Source of the DNA: an uncultured Flavobacterium sp.
Lineage (GTDB): Bacteria; Bacteroidota; Bacteroidia; Flavobacteriales; Flavobacteriaceae
Direction of reading: 5' to 3'
Assembly (NCBI GenBank): GCA_947626185.1
Contig: CANQRD010000011.1
Location: 1 to 40,257 of the forward strand
Length of the DNA: 40,257 nucleotides
Under the pieces are notes generated by a model that searched no databases, had not been told where the DNA came from, and saw nothing but the letters and a program-made list of their open reading frames with translations. Shown piece after piece: positions 16,087 through 24,951 of this stretch (positions within the stretch are counted from its first letter, which is position 1; each line of letters begins with the position of its first letter). The position numbers and the translations under genes are program-made.

Positions 16087-17093
16087 ATAGGCGTTTCGAA
16101 AGCAGTTTTAAAATCAGTAATACTATTTTGTGCTAGTAAAAACATCAGCTTTGTAATTGCTGCTTCTGTTGTAATATCTTTTCCAGAAATAACGCCAATT
16201 TGCTTTAGTTCGGTACTGGTTTCATATTTTCCCATAGAAACACTTCCGCTTGAACATTGAGTTACATTAATTACTTTTAAACCTTTTGTAATGGCTTCTT
16301 TTAATGTTTCTAAAAACCAAGATTCGGTAGGTGCGTTTCCAGCTCCGTAAGTTTCTAATACAATTCCTTCCAAATTACTAATAGCCAAAATAGCTTCTAA
16401 TACTTTTTGTTGCATGCCCGGAAACAACTTTAAAATCATTACATTTCTAGACATCTCTTTATGTACAGTAAGTGGTAATGACGCGGCTTTTTGAACCAAT
16501 AAAGGTCGGTTAATTCGCAGGTTTACTCCCGATTCTGCTAAATGAGCAATATTGGGCGATGTAAAAGCATTGAATAATTCGGCACTTACTTTTGAGGTGC
16601 GATTACCTCGGTATAATTTATATTCAAAATACAAACAAACTTCTTGTATTACGGGCTGATTGTTTTCCTGCAATGCTGCAATTTGTATAGCTGTTATAAG
16701 GTTTTCTTTTGCATCGGTACGCAAATCGCCAATAGGTAATTGCGAGCCAGTAAGTATTACTGGTTTGTGCAAGTTTTCTAACATAAAGCTCAATGCTGAT
16801 GCTGAATATGACATGGTGTCTGATCCGTGTAGGATAACAAAGCCATCAAATTTGTGATAATATTCTTCTATTATTGAAGCCATTTGTACCCACAATTCTG
16901 GTTGCATATCCGAAGAATCGATAGGTACGTCAAAAGAGTAAGTTTCTATAGAGCAATCTAATAAATGTAATTCAGGAATACGTTCAACCAACTGGTCAAA
17001 ATTAAACGCGCGCAATGCACCCGTTTTAAAATCTTTTACCATTCCGATTGTACCACCTGTATAGATTAACAGAATAGAGGGCTTATTTTTCAT
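16065..17093 (-). CDS. ansA: Type I L-asparaginase
   Basis: Hydrolyses L-asparagine to aspartate and ammonia in the cytoplasm. The 342 residues include both threonine motifs: YTGGTIGM (residues 11-18) and LHGSDTMSYSA (88-98), the latter with the catalytic Thr93-Asp92 pair. No signal peptide, so this is the cytoplasmic type I rather than a periplasmic type II enzyme. Its start overlaps the end of the acyltransferase gene by 11 bases. This pairing recurs in Bacteroidetes to my knowledge. Confidence 0.95.
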   Translation of the reverse strand: MKNKPSILLIYTGGTIGMVKDFKTGALRAFNFDQLVERIPELHLLDCSIETYSFDVPIDSSDMQPELWVQMASIIEEYYHKFDGFVILHGSDTMSYSASALSFMLENLHKPVILTGSQLPIGDLRTDAKENLITAIQIAALQENNQPVIQEVCLYFEYKLYRGNRTSKVSAELFNAFTSPNIAHLAESGVNLRINRPLLVQKAASLPLTVHKEMSRNVMILKLFPGMQQKVLEAILAISNLEGIVLETYGAGNAPTESWFLETLKEAITKGLKVINVTQCSSGSVSMGKYETSTELKQIGVISGKDITTEAAITKLMFLLAQNSITDFKTAFETPICGEMEE

Positions 17094-18219
17094 TTTGTAA
17101 ATTTAATTGATTTACCACAGGATTGGCATACATTGCCAAGAAATTGTCTACTGCCTCTTTTTGGAGTTTGTTTATTTTTAACTCCAATCGACGTTCAAAT
17201 AGTTGTTTTTCTTTTTCAGTATACTTGTCTGCAAAGGTGTTTTTACCATTAAGTATATCGTAAGCAATATAATTGGTAGGCCATAGTTTATAGTTTTTAA
17301 TAATTGAACGATCAATTAGTTGAGCTACGGCTTGTAACTGTTTTGTAGGTTTTGATTCCGTTTCTTTAATTATATCTAATTCAGTATTTAGTACGTCACC
17401 CACATGAATGTGTATACCTTTTTTCTGACCTACTAATCCGCTGTATAAATTGATGAAATCTTCATTTTTTGCTTTTTCATATACTTCGTTGTTGGCACTA
17501 GCTAATAGTTGAGGTATTTTTAAAGCGTCTGTTGGGTCGTATTCGTAGGAAATAGAAACAGGAACAATCTTTAATTGCTTAAAGTAGTCCATCAAATTCA
17601 TATCGCCAGAATTCATACCAATCATTTTTAATACACCAGTGTGCGTAGCATCATTTCCGTCTTTTGTTCTTCCTTCTCTTTGTGCAATCCAAACCGAACG
17701 GTGTTGTTCTGCCAATAAGTTGTGAATGTATTCCGACATTAATCGAGAGCTTTCTAGCAACTCTCTAGGTGTAAGTTTTCTGCGTACCAAAAAGTTTCTG
17801 TTTACTTTGGCTAAAGCTAACAAGAATGATTTTTGTACTAAATTATCTCCAATGGCAGAAGCTGTCATGGTAAGACCGTGATTTTTTAAGACTACATTTA
17901 ATAAAGATGTGTCCATGATAATATCGCGGTGATTAGATATATATAAATAAGAGGTATTACTGTGTAATTTATCAAAGCCAGAAGTGGTTAAACCATTCGA
18001 GCTTTTTTCTAAGATTCTAAGAACAGAGTGATATGCAAACTCTTCTTGAAACTGCTGTATAGAGTTTACTTTACTCAGTTCTTCCATCCATTGGTCTTCT
18101 GACTTATCTGGAAAAGTAAATCTCATTAACGTTTTTATCATGGGGTGTTTGCAAATCTTTTGCAAGACTGCATTTACCTCATGATCGTGATAATGACGTA
18201 TTGAATCAAACTTAGACAT
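17083..18219 (-). CDS. Glycerophosphate/1-acylglycerophosphate acyltransferase-like protein
   Basis: A 378-residue protein of the PlsB/PlsC acyltransferase superfamily, expected to transfer acyl chains to a glycerolipid. Motif I is SNHRDIIMD (residues 95-103), and a motif III-like REGRTKDG is at 181-188, followed by IVPVSISYEYDP (about 220-231), matching motif IV. Odd point: the spacing from His97 to the final Asp103 is five residues, not the usual four; Asp99 may serve instead. No clear transmembrane helix is seen. It overlaps the asparaginase start. Confidence 0.85.
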   Translation of the reverse strand: MSKFDSIRHYHDHEVNAVLQKICKHPMIKTLMRFTFPDKSEDQWMEELSKVNSIQQFQEEFAYHSVLRILEKSSNGLTTSGFDKLHSNTSYLYISNHRDIIMDTSLLNVVLKNHGLTMTASAIGDNLVQKSFLLALAKVNRNFLVRRKLTPRELLESSRLMSEYIHNLLAEQHRSVWIAQREGRTKDGNDATHTGVLKMIGMNSGDMNLMDYFKQLKIVPVSISYEYDPTDALKIPQLLASANNEVYEKAKNEDFINLYSGLVGQKKGIHIHVGDVLNTELDIIKETESKPTKQLQAVAQLIDRSIIKNYKLWPTNYIAYDILNGKNTFADKYTEKEKQLFERRLELKINKLQKEAVDNFLAMYANPVVNQLNLQNEK

Positions 18220-18275
18220 TATTGTTTTTAATATTTATGTAAACTAAAATGTTGTGTTTCTGTGTTATCAAAAAA

Positions 18276-19046
18276 CTATATTCCAAAAACAGCTACAGAA
18301 TTGGCTGTGGTTTGCTGTGCTATAGTTTCTATTGGTAAGGCATAAATTTCTGACACCCTTTCGGCTATGTTTACAATATATGCGCTTTCGTTTCTTTTTC
18401 CTCTATAAGGAACAGGTGCAAGATACGGAGAATCAGTTTCTAATACGATATGCTCTAGGGCTATTTTATTTAAAAATTGATCTATTTTTCCATTCTTGAA
18501 GGTAGCAACGCCGCCAATACCTAATTTTAAATTATAAGAAATAGCTTGTAAGGCTTGTTCTTCGGTACCTGTAAAACAATGAAATACTCCTTTTAGGTTT
18601 GTATCTTTTTCTAATTCAAGCACTTCAAATACTTCATTAAAAGCATCACGACAGTGAATGTTTATGGGTAAATTATATTCTTTTGCCCACTGAATTTGTT
18701 GCTGAAATGCTTCTTGCTGAATACCCAAAGTAGTTTTATCCCAATAAAGATCTACACCTATTTCGCCAACAGCATAATATTTCCGGCGCTGAAGCTCTTT
18801 TTCTACAAAATCAAGTTCAGCTTTATAAGTTTCTGGCTGTACATTGGTTGGATGTAGCCCCATCATTAAAAAGATGTTTGAAGGAAACATTGCTTCCAAA
18901 TCAAACATTGCTTGTGCATATTCAGAGTCAATAGCTGGAATAAAAAAACGCGTAATGCCCTTCGATATTGCGCGATTTATTGTTTCTTTGCGATCATCCG
19001 CAAATGCATCTGAATATAGATGGGTATGAGTGTCCGTAAAAATCAT
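18276..19046 (-). CDS. TatD family metal-dependent hydrolase
   Basis: A TIM-barrel deoxyribonuclease/hydrolase of 256 residues. Metal ligands are visible in order: DTHTH (residues 5-9), the Glu in AVGEIGVDLYWD (about 90), IHCRD (about 130), GVFHCFTG (about 155) and ETDSPYLAPVP (about 200). I use the ATG at 19046 (MIFTDTHTH), which is the usual family start. The longer in-frame ATG at 19088 would lie within the -7 element found at 19086-19093. It is divergent from the retropepsin gene and starts a unit running through the acyltransferase and asparaginase genes. Confidence 0.93.
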   Translation of the reverse strand: MIFTDTHTHLYSDAFADDRKETINRAISKGITRFFIPAIDSEYAQAMFDLEAMFPSNIFLMMGLHPTNVQPETYKAELDFVEKELQRRKYYAVGEIGVDLYWDKTTLGIQQEAFQQQIQWAKEYNLPINIHCRDAFNEVFEVLELEKDTNLKGVFHCFTGTEEQALQAISYNLKLGIGGVATFKNGKIDQFLNKIALEHIVLETDSPYLAPVPYRGKRNESAYIVNIAERVSEIYALPIETIAQQTTANSVAVFGI

Positions 19047-19085
19047 GCTTTGGTTATATTCTACAAAGTTGTATTTTTTAATCGA

Positions 19086-19093
19086 CAAAAGTA
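19086..19093 (-). promoter_or_regulatory. Candidate -7 element for tatD
   Basis: TACTTTTG on the minus strand matches TAnnTTTG and lies 40 bases before the ATG at 19046, which supports that start. No clear -33 TTG at the usual spacing. Confidence 0.45.
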
Positions 19094-19126
19094 CCTTATA
19101 AAAAGAATTAAAACTATATTTAATTA

Positions 19127-19564
19127 ATGGAAAACTATAAAGATTGGTTAAAAAAAGAAAGATTTAAGTCTGTAGCCTTTAAAATTGCTCGTACAAATCA
19201 CTTATTTGCTCGTGTAAAGGTAAATGGAGTATGGGGCGATTTTATTTTAGATACTGGCGCATCTAATAGTTGTATTGATTTTAATTATATTGAAAAGTTT
19301 AATTTAACTACTTCTAGTTCAGAAACAAAAGCATCTGGTGCAGGTGCAAACGGTTTGTTTACAGAGGTGAGTTATAACAATCAAATTCAGCTAGGAAGAT
19401 GGAAGACGGATGGATTTAATCTGGTTTTATTAGATCTGAGTCACGTAAACAATGCGTTAACAGAATATAAGACCAAAAATGTGCATGGAATTATTGGGTC
19501 TGACATTTTTGTGCATGCAAATGCCATTATTGATTATCAAAATCTATTAATTTACCTGAAATAA
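19127..19564 (+). CDS. Retropepsin-like aspartic protease
   Basis: A 145-residue single-domain aspartyl protease, predicted to work as a homodimer like retroviral proteases. The active-site motif is LDTGASNSCID (residues 41-51), and the hydrophobic-hydrophobic-Gly motif is GIIGSDIF (about 122-129). It has no signal peptide or membrane segment, so it is probably cytoplasmic. The substrate is unknown. It is transcribed divergently from tatD. Confidence 0.9.
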   Translation: MENYKDWLKKERFKSVAFKIARTNHLFARVKVNGVWGDFILDTGASNSCIDFNYIEKFNLTTSSSETKASGAGANGLFTEVSYNNQIQLGRWKTDGFNLVLLDLSHVNNALTEYKTKNVHGIIGSDIFVHANAIIDYQNLLIYLK

Positions 19565-19659
19565 TAAGCCGTTTAATCGATTTGTTTCTTTAACCAGTTT
19601 ATTTATGAATGTTTTACAGCTACTACTAAAAAGTAAATAGTCAATTTAATTTATGATGA

Positions 19660-19667
19660 TATTTTTG
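19660..19667 (+). promoter_or_regulatory. Candidate -7 element for the phospholipase C gene
   Basis: TATTTTTG matches TAnnTTTG and lies 29 bases before the ATG at 19697. A -33 TTG is not obvious. Confidence 0.4.
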
Positions 19668-19696
19668 TAGTAGTGATTTGAGGTTAAATAACATAT

Positions 19697-22165
19697 ATGA
19701 AAACAACGAGAAGAAATTTTATAAAAACATCATCTCTTTTTATGGGAGGAATGACGTTTTTAAATGCAATGCCTTCGTCTATTCAAAGAGCATTAAGTAT
19801 TGAAGCAGATCCTGGAACTACATTTTTAGATGCAGAGCACATTGTTTTTTTAATGCAAGAAAACCGTTCGTTTGATCATTGTTATGGAACTTTAAGTGGT
19901 GTACGTGGTTTTAACGATCCTAGAGTTATTCGACAACCTAATAATTTACCTGTTTGGTTTCAAACCGATGCTAATCAAAATATTTATGGTCCTTTTCGAT
20001 TAGATATTGAAAATACTCGCATTACTTGGATGGGAAGTTTACCACATACCTGGAAAGATATGGTTGCGGCAAGAAATAATGGTAATATGGACAAATGGTT
20101 GATTGCCAAAAAACCTGGAGATAAAGAATATGCACATATGCCACTTACTATGGGATATTATACCAGAACAGATATTCCATTTTATTATGCTTTTGCCGAT
20201 GCTTTTACAGTTTGTGATCAACATTTTTGTGCTTCACTTACAGGTACAAGTCCCAATCGTTCTTTTTTTTGGACAGGAACAATTAGAGAAAACCCTCGTG
20301 ATCCAAATTCAGAAGCACACGTAACCAATGGACAAATAAATTATCAGGATGTAAGTTGGAAAACTTATCCAGAACGATTAGAAGAAAACAACATTTCGTG
20401 GAAAGTATACCAAAACGAATTGAGTTTGTCTGTCGGTTTTTCAGATCTAGAAGAATCATGGTTAGCAAATTTTACCGATAATAATTTAGAGTTTTATCAA
20501 CAATATAATGTTCGTTTTCATAAAGCACACATTCAGTTCAAGCAATTAGAACTAGAACGGGTGAAAAAGCAATTGCAAGACAAAAATCTTCAGGAAGAAG
20601 AAAAGCATAAGTTACAAAAAACTCAAATGAGATTAGAAAACTATCTGCAAGATTATTCTGAAGAAGCTTTTTATAAACTACCAGTTGTAGCACAAAATAT
20701 CCATAAAAAGGCCTTTACCACCAATATTAGTGATCCGAATTATCATAAAATAGAAGAGGTGAAATATGAACGCGATGGTGAAATAAAAAAAATGCATGTA
20801 CCTAAAGGCGATATTTTATATCAGTTTAGAAAAGATGTAAAAGAAAATAAATTGCCAATGGTTAGCTGGTTGGTTGCACCTTGTAATTTCTCAGATCATC
20901 CAGATGCTCCATGGTTTGGAGCATGGTATGTATCTGAGGTGTTGGATATTTTAACTAAAAATCCAGAAGTGTGGAAAAAAACAATTTTTGTTTTAACCTA
21001 TGACGAAAATGATGGATATTTTGATCATGTTGCACCATTTGTTCCCCCGTTGAGCACTATTGCTAAACAAGGAAAAGTATCTAATAATATAGACACACAA
21101 GACGAATGGGTTACATTAGAACAAGATAAAGCTAGAGATAGTAAAAGTTCAGTTTCTAGCCCAATTGGTTTAGGATATCGCGTACCTATGGTTATAGCAT
21201 CGCCTTGGACAAGAGGAGGATGGGTAAATTCTGAAGTTTGTGATTTAACTTCAACCTTACAGTTTTTAGAATATTTTATTGAAAAGAAAACAGGAAAAAA
21301 AGTTATTGAAGAAAATATTTCGGAATGGAGAAGAGGAGCTTGCGGAAACTTAACCTCAGTTTTTCAGTCTGCAAATGATTTGCGAAAAATAGATATCGAT
21401 TTCGTTAACAGAAATAAATATGTTGAACGTATTTTATCTGCTCGATATAAAAATGCACCAAATGGCTTTGCAGAATATTCTTTGTCAGAATTACAAAATA
21501 ATACTGCTTGGAATGATTTAAAAGATTTTCCAAAGCAAGAAAGCGGAGTGAAAAAAGCCTGTGCATTACCTTATAATATACACGTAAATGCAACATTTGA
21601 TAAAAGTGGGTTCAATATGAAATTTGGTATAGAAACCAATAAATTAAAGAATAAAGAATATTTAGCACCAATTCAAGTATATTCAAATATAGAATATGAA
21701 GGGCAAAAAGGTAAAAACTGGAATTTTAGTGTAGATGAAAAGTCGCCTATCAATTATAATTGGTTGGCAAATAATTTAGATAAAGGAAAATATCATTTTA
21801 ATGTACATAGCTTTAATGGTTTTTACAGAAGCTTTAAAGGAAATATTAATCAACCACATGTAGAAATTGACTTTAAAACAAATCTAGATCAGACCATAAG
21901 TATTATTCTGAAAAATAAATCAAAACAAGCATTATTATTTTATGTGCAAGATGTAGTATATAGCAAAATAAACAGCAAAATAAAACTTAAGGCTAAGTCT
22001 GAGCATATTCTCGATTTCGAATATGTGAAATATAAAGGTTGGTATGACGTAGTGATTTCACTTGCTGAATATCCAAATTTTGTTTATCAATATGCAGGAC
22101 ATATTGAAAATGGAGAAAGTAGTATTACTGATCCTTATATGGCGAGTTTTTCAAAACTTATATAA
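19697..22165 (+). CDS. plcC: Phosphocholine-specific phospholipase C
   Basis: Secreted enzyme that cleaves phosphocholine head groups from phospholipids. The 822-residue protein begins with a twin-arginine signal (TRRNFIK at residues 3-9, hydrophobic stretch to about 24). The phosphoesterase domain (about 45-560) has the metal/nucleophile motifs MQENRSFDHCYGTLSGVRGF, SLTGTSPNRSFFWTG and TYDENDGYFDHVAPF. Two C-terminal DUF756-like beta domains (about 620-815) follow, starting YNIHVNATFDKSG. A coiled, Lys/Gln/Glu-rich insertion sits at about 275-325. Export by the Tat system implies folding before secretion. It is transcribed alone and ends at a bidirectional terminator. Confidence 0.95.
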   Translation: MKTTRRNFIKTSSLFMGGMTFLNAMPSSIQRALSIEADPGTTFLDAEHIVFLMQENRSFDHCYGTLSGVRGFNDPRVIRQPNNLPVWFQTDANQNIYGPFRLDIENTRITWMGSLPHTWKDMVAARNNGNMDKWLIAKKPGDKEYAHMPLTMGYYTRTDIPFYYAFADAFTVCDQHFCASLTGTSPNRSFFWTGTIRENPRDPNSEAHVTNGQINYQDVSWKTYPERLEENNISWKVYQNELSLSVGFSDLEESWLANFTDNNLEFYQQYNVRFHKAHIQFKQLELERVKKQLQDKNLQEEEKHKLQKTQMRLENYLQDYSEEAFYKLPVVAQNIHKKAFTTNISDPNYHKIEEVKYERDGEIKKMHVPKGDILYQFRKDVKENKLPMVSWLVAPCNFSDHPDAPWFGAWYVSEVLDILTKNPEVWKKTIFVLTYDENDGYFDHVAPFVPPLSTIAKQGKVSNNIDTQDEWVTLEQDKARDSKSSVSSPIGLGYRVPMVIASPWTRGGWVNSEVCDLTSTLQFLEYFIEKKTGKKVIEENISEWRRGACGNLTSVFQSANDLRKIDIDFVNRNKYVERILSARYKNAPNGFAEYSLSELQNNTAWNDLKDFPKQESGVKKACALPYNIHVNATFDKSGFNMKFGIETNKLKNKEYLAPIQVYSNIEYEGQKGKNWNFSVDEKSPINYNWLANNLDKGKYHFNVHSFNGFYRSFKGNINQPHVEIDFKTNLDQTISIILKNKSKQALLFYVQDVVYSKINSKIKLKAKSEHILDFEYVKYKGWYDVVISLAEYPNFVYQYAGHIENGESSITDPYMASFSKLI

Positions 22166-22182
22166 CGCGATTAAATGATTGT

Positions 22183-22222
22183 AAAAAACGGTCGTATCAG
22201 TAAGTTGATACGACCGTTTTTT
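22183..22222. terminator. Bidirectional terminator
   Basis: A perfect 17-base-pair stem, AAAAAACGGTCGTATCA with TGATACGACCGTTTTTT, with a 6-base loop. It serves the converging phospholipase C and DUF3109 genes. Confidence 0.9.
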
Positions 22223-22242
22223 ATATATAGTAATAAAAAATA

Positions 22243-22812
22243 TTATTTTTTATAATACTCTCTTGCAACTGCTTCTAATTCTTCATACCAATCTTCGCCA
22301 TATTTTCGAATAAGTGGAGCTTTTAAAAATTTGTAAACAGGTACTTCTAATTCTTTACCTAAAGTACATGCATCGCTACAAATATCCCATTTATGGTAAT
22401 TTACAGCAGAAAAAGAGGAATATTGTTTGATTCTAATAGGATATAAATGACATGAAATTGGTTTTTTCCAATCAATTTTACCTTCTAAATAAGCTTTTTC
22501 AATACCACATAAAACGGTATCGTTTTCATAAACAACATAAGCACATTCACCACCTTCAATTAAAGGTGTTTCATATTCACCATCTTCTCCAACAATATAA
22601 GTACCTTGTTTTTCAATTGCTTTAACTCCTTCTGGACGTAGGTAAGGTTTTACTTTGCTATAAATGTCATTTAAAATTGTTGTTTCATCTTCATCAACTG
22701 GAGCACCAGCATCTCCATCAATACAACACTGCCCTTTACAAGCAGATAAATTGCATACAAATTCTCTTTCTATTATATCTTCAGATACTAAAGCATCACC
22801 TATTTGAAACAT
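22243..22812 (-). CDS. DUF3109 family cysteine-rich protein
   Basis: A 189-residue cytoplasmic protein matching DUF3109. Cysteines are clustered as FVCNLSACKGQCC (Cys20, 25, 29, 30), GGECAY, TVLCGIEKA, PISCHLYPIRI and WDICSDAC. The arrangement resembles the YkgJ-type putative zinc/iron-sulfur cluster proteins, so a metal cluster is likely. Biochemical role unknown. It is a single gene ending at the shared terminator at 22183. Confidence 0.9.
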   Translation of the reverse strand: MFQIGDALVSEDIIEREFVCNLSACKGQCCIDGDAGAPVDEDETTILNDIYSKVKPYLRPEGVKAIEKQGTYIVGEDGEYETPLIEGGECAYVVYENDTVLCGIEKAYLEGKIDWKKPISCHLYPIRIKQYSSFSAVNYHKWDICSDACTLGKELEVPVYKFLKAPLIRKYGEDWYEELEAVAREYYKK

Positions 22813-22837
22813 TGTAAAATTCTTTAATTTAGAAATG

Positions 22838-22845
22838 CAAAATTA
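22838..22845 (-). promoter_or_regulatory. Candidate -7 element for the DUF3109 gene
   Basis: TAATTTTG on the minus strand matches TAnnTTTG, 25 bases before the ATG. No -33 TTG found at the usual spacing. Confidence 0.4.
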
Positions 22846-23113
22846 CAAATCTTTAAGTGATAAATGATTACCTTACTTCTAGGCAATGTATTTTATAATG
22901 ATACTAAATTGATTAAATTTCTTAATCTTATTTATTAAAGAGGTCGTTTTTAAAATAGAATAAGATCTAGTTTAAACATGTAAAAATACACAGATTGAAG
23001 AAAGATGTTTCTAAAATTCGCTGTTAAAATATTTACTAGGTATGTTAAACAAGAAGATAGATGATTTTTATTTTGTAATTTCGTTATGCAAAATCAAAAT
23101 CTTTTAAGAAGCG
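22846..23113. other. Intergenic stretch with no recognised gene
   Basis: About 270 AT-rich bases between divergent genes. I see no open frame of note and no repeat. A short frame opening at 23085 (MQNQNLLRSDE) overlaps the next gene and is not supported. Confidence 0.5.
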
Positions 23114-23308
23114 ATGAAAGTTTTTACTTACGTTATGTTGGCAATTGTTGCCGCTTTAATTGTACTAAATATCACTATGCTTGATTTCAGTAATTTATTT
23201 CAAGGTGATAGTTTAGTAGCTATAATAGGTATTGTTGCATTGCTTTGCGCAGTATGTATTTTATTAATTTACAGAACGTCTAAATTAATTGACGAAAAAA
23301 CACAATAA
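23114..23308 (+). CDS. Small two-helix membrane protein
   Basis: A 64-residue protein with two hydrophobic segments (about residues 4-22 and 34-53) separated by LDFSNLFQGDS, ending in the polar tail YRTSKLIDEKTQ. It is too short for a named family that I recognise, but it has clear helix-loop-helix membrane topology. It lies 6 bases before the FAD-protein gene, so the two are very likely co-transcribed. Confidence 0.75.
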   Translation: MKVFTYVMLAIVAALIVLNITMLDFSNLFQGDSLVAIIGIVALLCAVCILLIYRTSKLIDEKTQ

Positions 23309-23314
23309 TACTTA

Positions 23315-23926
23315 ATGGTTGTTTTTGACGTATTAATTATTGGTGGTGGAGTAGCAGGAGTGTCTTGTGCTCAGGTACTTGCTAGTGCTTATAAAAAATC
23401 ATTTATGCATAACAAAACGATAGGTATTGTTATGCATCAAAAGGCAAGTATGCTACAAGAAGCTTTATTTAACAATGCTTATGGAATAAAACCAGGCACA
23501 TTAGGAAGTGAATTATTAGCACAATCAAAAGAAGTTTTAAATGCTTACGATCAGGTTGTTCAAATAGAAGATGAAAAAGTAATCAGTGTATTAAAAACAG
23601 ACGATTACTTTATTGTAAAGACTAATAAAAATGAATATTTTTCTAGATTAGTTGTGGTAGCAACAAATTCTAGTGCAACTTTTACAATAGATGGTTTAAA
23701 AGAGTATATAGAGCCACATAAAAAATCGTTGGCATCAAAAAACAGAATACAATTGAAAAATAATGACCATTTAGTAATAGATGGAATTTACGTTGCAGGA
23801 ACTTTGGCTGGACATAGAAGTCAATTGGCAATTGCTGCGGGTAGTGGTGCTGCCGTAGCAACAGATATCTTGACACTTTGGAATGATGGAGTAGAGACAC
23901 ATAGTCATGACAGCATTAAGAAATAA
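23315..23926 (+). CDS. Short FAD-dependent oxidoreductase-like protein
   Basis: A 203-residue protein with an N-terminal dinucleotide-binding motif IIGGGVAGVSCA (about residues 7-18). A C-terminal segment resembles the FAD-binding end of thioredoxin-reductase-type enzymes (DGIYVAGTLAGHRSQLAIAAGSGAAVA, about 164-190). The central NAD(P)H domain and the redox CxxC of thioredoxin reductase are absent, so it is a cut-down member. The reaction is unknown. It starts 6 bases after the small membrane protein gene and may work with it at the membrane (inference). Confidence 0.8.
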   Translation: MVVFDVLIIGGGVAGVSCAQVLASAYKKSFMHNKTIGIVMHQKASMLQEALFNNAYGIKPGTLGSELLAQSKEVLNAYDQVVQIEDEKVISVLKTDDYFIVKTNKNEYFSRLVVVATNSSATFTIDGLKEYIEPHKKSLASKNRIQLKNNDHLVIDGIYVAGTLAGHRSQLAIAAGSGAAVATDILTLWNDGVETHSHDSIKK

Positions 23927-23933
23927 ATATTAG

Positions 23934-23974
23934 AAAATAAAAAAGAGTTCAATATTTGAACTCTTTTTTATTTT
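23934..23974. terminator. Bidirectional terminator
   Basis: A perfect 19-base-pair stem, centred on AGAGTTCAA / TTGAACTCT and flanked by A/T tracts, with a TAT loop. It overlaps the last codon of the converging PCMD-like gene. Confidence 0.88.
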
Positions 23975-24941
23975 AATTCGGGTATACTAATCCAACATTG
24001 TCAATCCAAAAACGACTATCAACATTTCCAACATATGGTTCACCTGCATTGGAAGAAAATTGTAACAATAAATGAGTTACTTCATCAGTAGCGGTACCCC
24101 AACCTTGTTCAATAATTGGAACTAATTTTCCTTTGCTATTTCTAGTGTAATTTGCATTAGCACCTGTGCGCAACGCCATATAACTTTTGTAATATGGTTG
24201 ATTACTAATATCGCCGTAATTTATTGTAATTCGATGCTTGTTTTGCCAAGTAGTTTGTGATTTATTAAATCTTTGCCAACCTGTACCAATTCTTTTTGCA
24301 TATACGTTTCCGTCTTTATCTTCCCATCTTTTTTGTAAAATAATATACGTTTCGGCTTCATCTTTTACATTTAAAACGGTTCCTTTTCCCATTCCATTTA
24401 CTTTGCTAGAAATTCCACCAGTAATTACTTTATAATCAAATTGTAGAGCAATAGGTTTTTTTGTAAAAGGAATACCAGAAATAAGTTTGCTTTGCGGATT
24501 TTTGGTGTCTGTAATTGGTTCAATCATTTGTCCTAAAAAAATGGTTCCGCTTGCCAATACATTAATATTAATAACACCTAAAACTTTTACACGTTCTATA
24601 CGAGTTTCTAATCGAGCGGCAAAACCATTGTCTCTTTTTTCAGGAAAAACAGTTACACTTCCTTTTGTTATTCCACTTACAGTGGCTAAAACTGATGAGG
24701 TTGCCCAAGGCGATTGTGTATTTTTGTAAGCAACATTCCCTTTTAAAGTATCTTTTTTTGGAGCAATTTCATATAAATACTGTGTTTTTCCACCTATAAC
24801 GAACGATTCTTTTACTTCTCTAACCATCCAATTATTCATGTCGCCATAAGATAATAGTTCTACACGATCTTTTTGTGCAAAGCTCATGAAGGATACAGAG
24901 CTTATTGCGAGTGTTAAAAATAAATTTTTAGATAATTTCAT
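23973..24941 (-). CDS. Secreted PCMD-like protein
   Basis: A 322-residue protein with a signal peptide (hydrophobic residues 7-21, ending SFAQ). The mature part is beta-rich and resembles the PCMD (putative carbohydrate metabolism domain) proteins of Bacteroidetes: SLYGDMNNW-like start (LSYGDMNNWMVREV), FPEKRDNGFAARLET, GTIFLGQMIEP, KPIALQFDYK and the end SRFWIDNVGLVYPN. The assignment rests on overall resemblance, and function is unknown. It follows the phosphoethanolamine-transferase gene by 10 bases and is the last gene of that operon. Confidence 0.65.
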   Translation of the reverse strand: MKLSKNLFLTLAISSVSFMSFAQKDRVELLSYGDMNNWMVREVKESFVIGGKTQYLYEIAPKKDTLKGNVAYKNTQSPWATSSVLATVSGITKGSVTVFPEKRDNGFAARLETRIERVKVLGVININVLASGTIFLGQMIEPITDTKNPQSKLISGIPFTKKPIALQFDYKVITGGISSKVNGMGKGTVLNVKDEAETYIILQKRWEDKDGNVYAKRIGTGWQRFNKSQTTWQNKHRITINYGDISNQPYYKSYMALRTGANANYTRNSKGKLVPIIEQGWGTATDEVTHLLLQFSSNAGEPYVGNVDSRFWIDNVGLVYPN

Positions 24942-24951
24942 GGTTGCTTTT

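Noticed and set aside
15952..16260. Plus-strand open frame of about 100 codons beginning MQRGRDSNPRYVAVYTLSR
   Set aside because: It is the antisense of tRNA-Ser and the end of the asparaginase gene. This kind of frame (GRDSNPRYV...) is a well-known misannotation arising from the reverse strand of tRNA genes.
20039..21596. Several short frames opposite or within the phospholipase C gene
   Set aside because: All are shadows of the 822-codon gene, with no independent evidence.
23085..23184. Short frame MQNQNLLRSDE starting before the small membrane protein gene
   Set aside because: It overlaps the membrane-protein gene in another frame, ends after about 30 codons and shows no motif.
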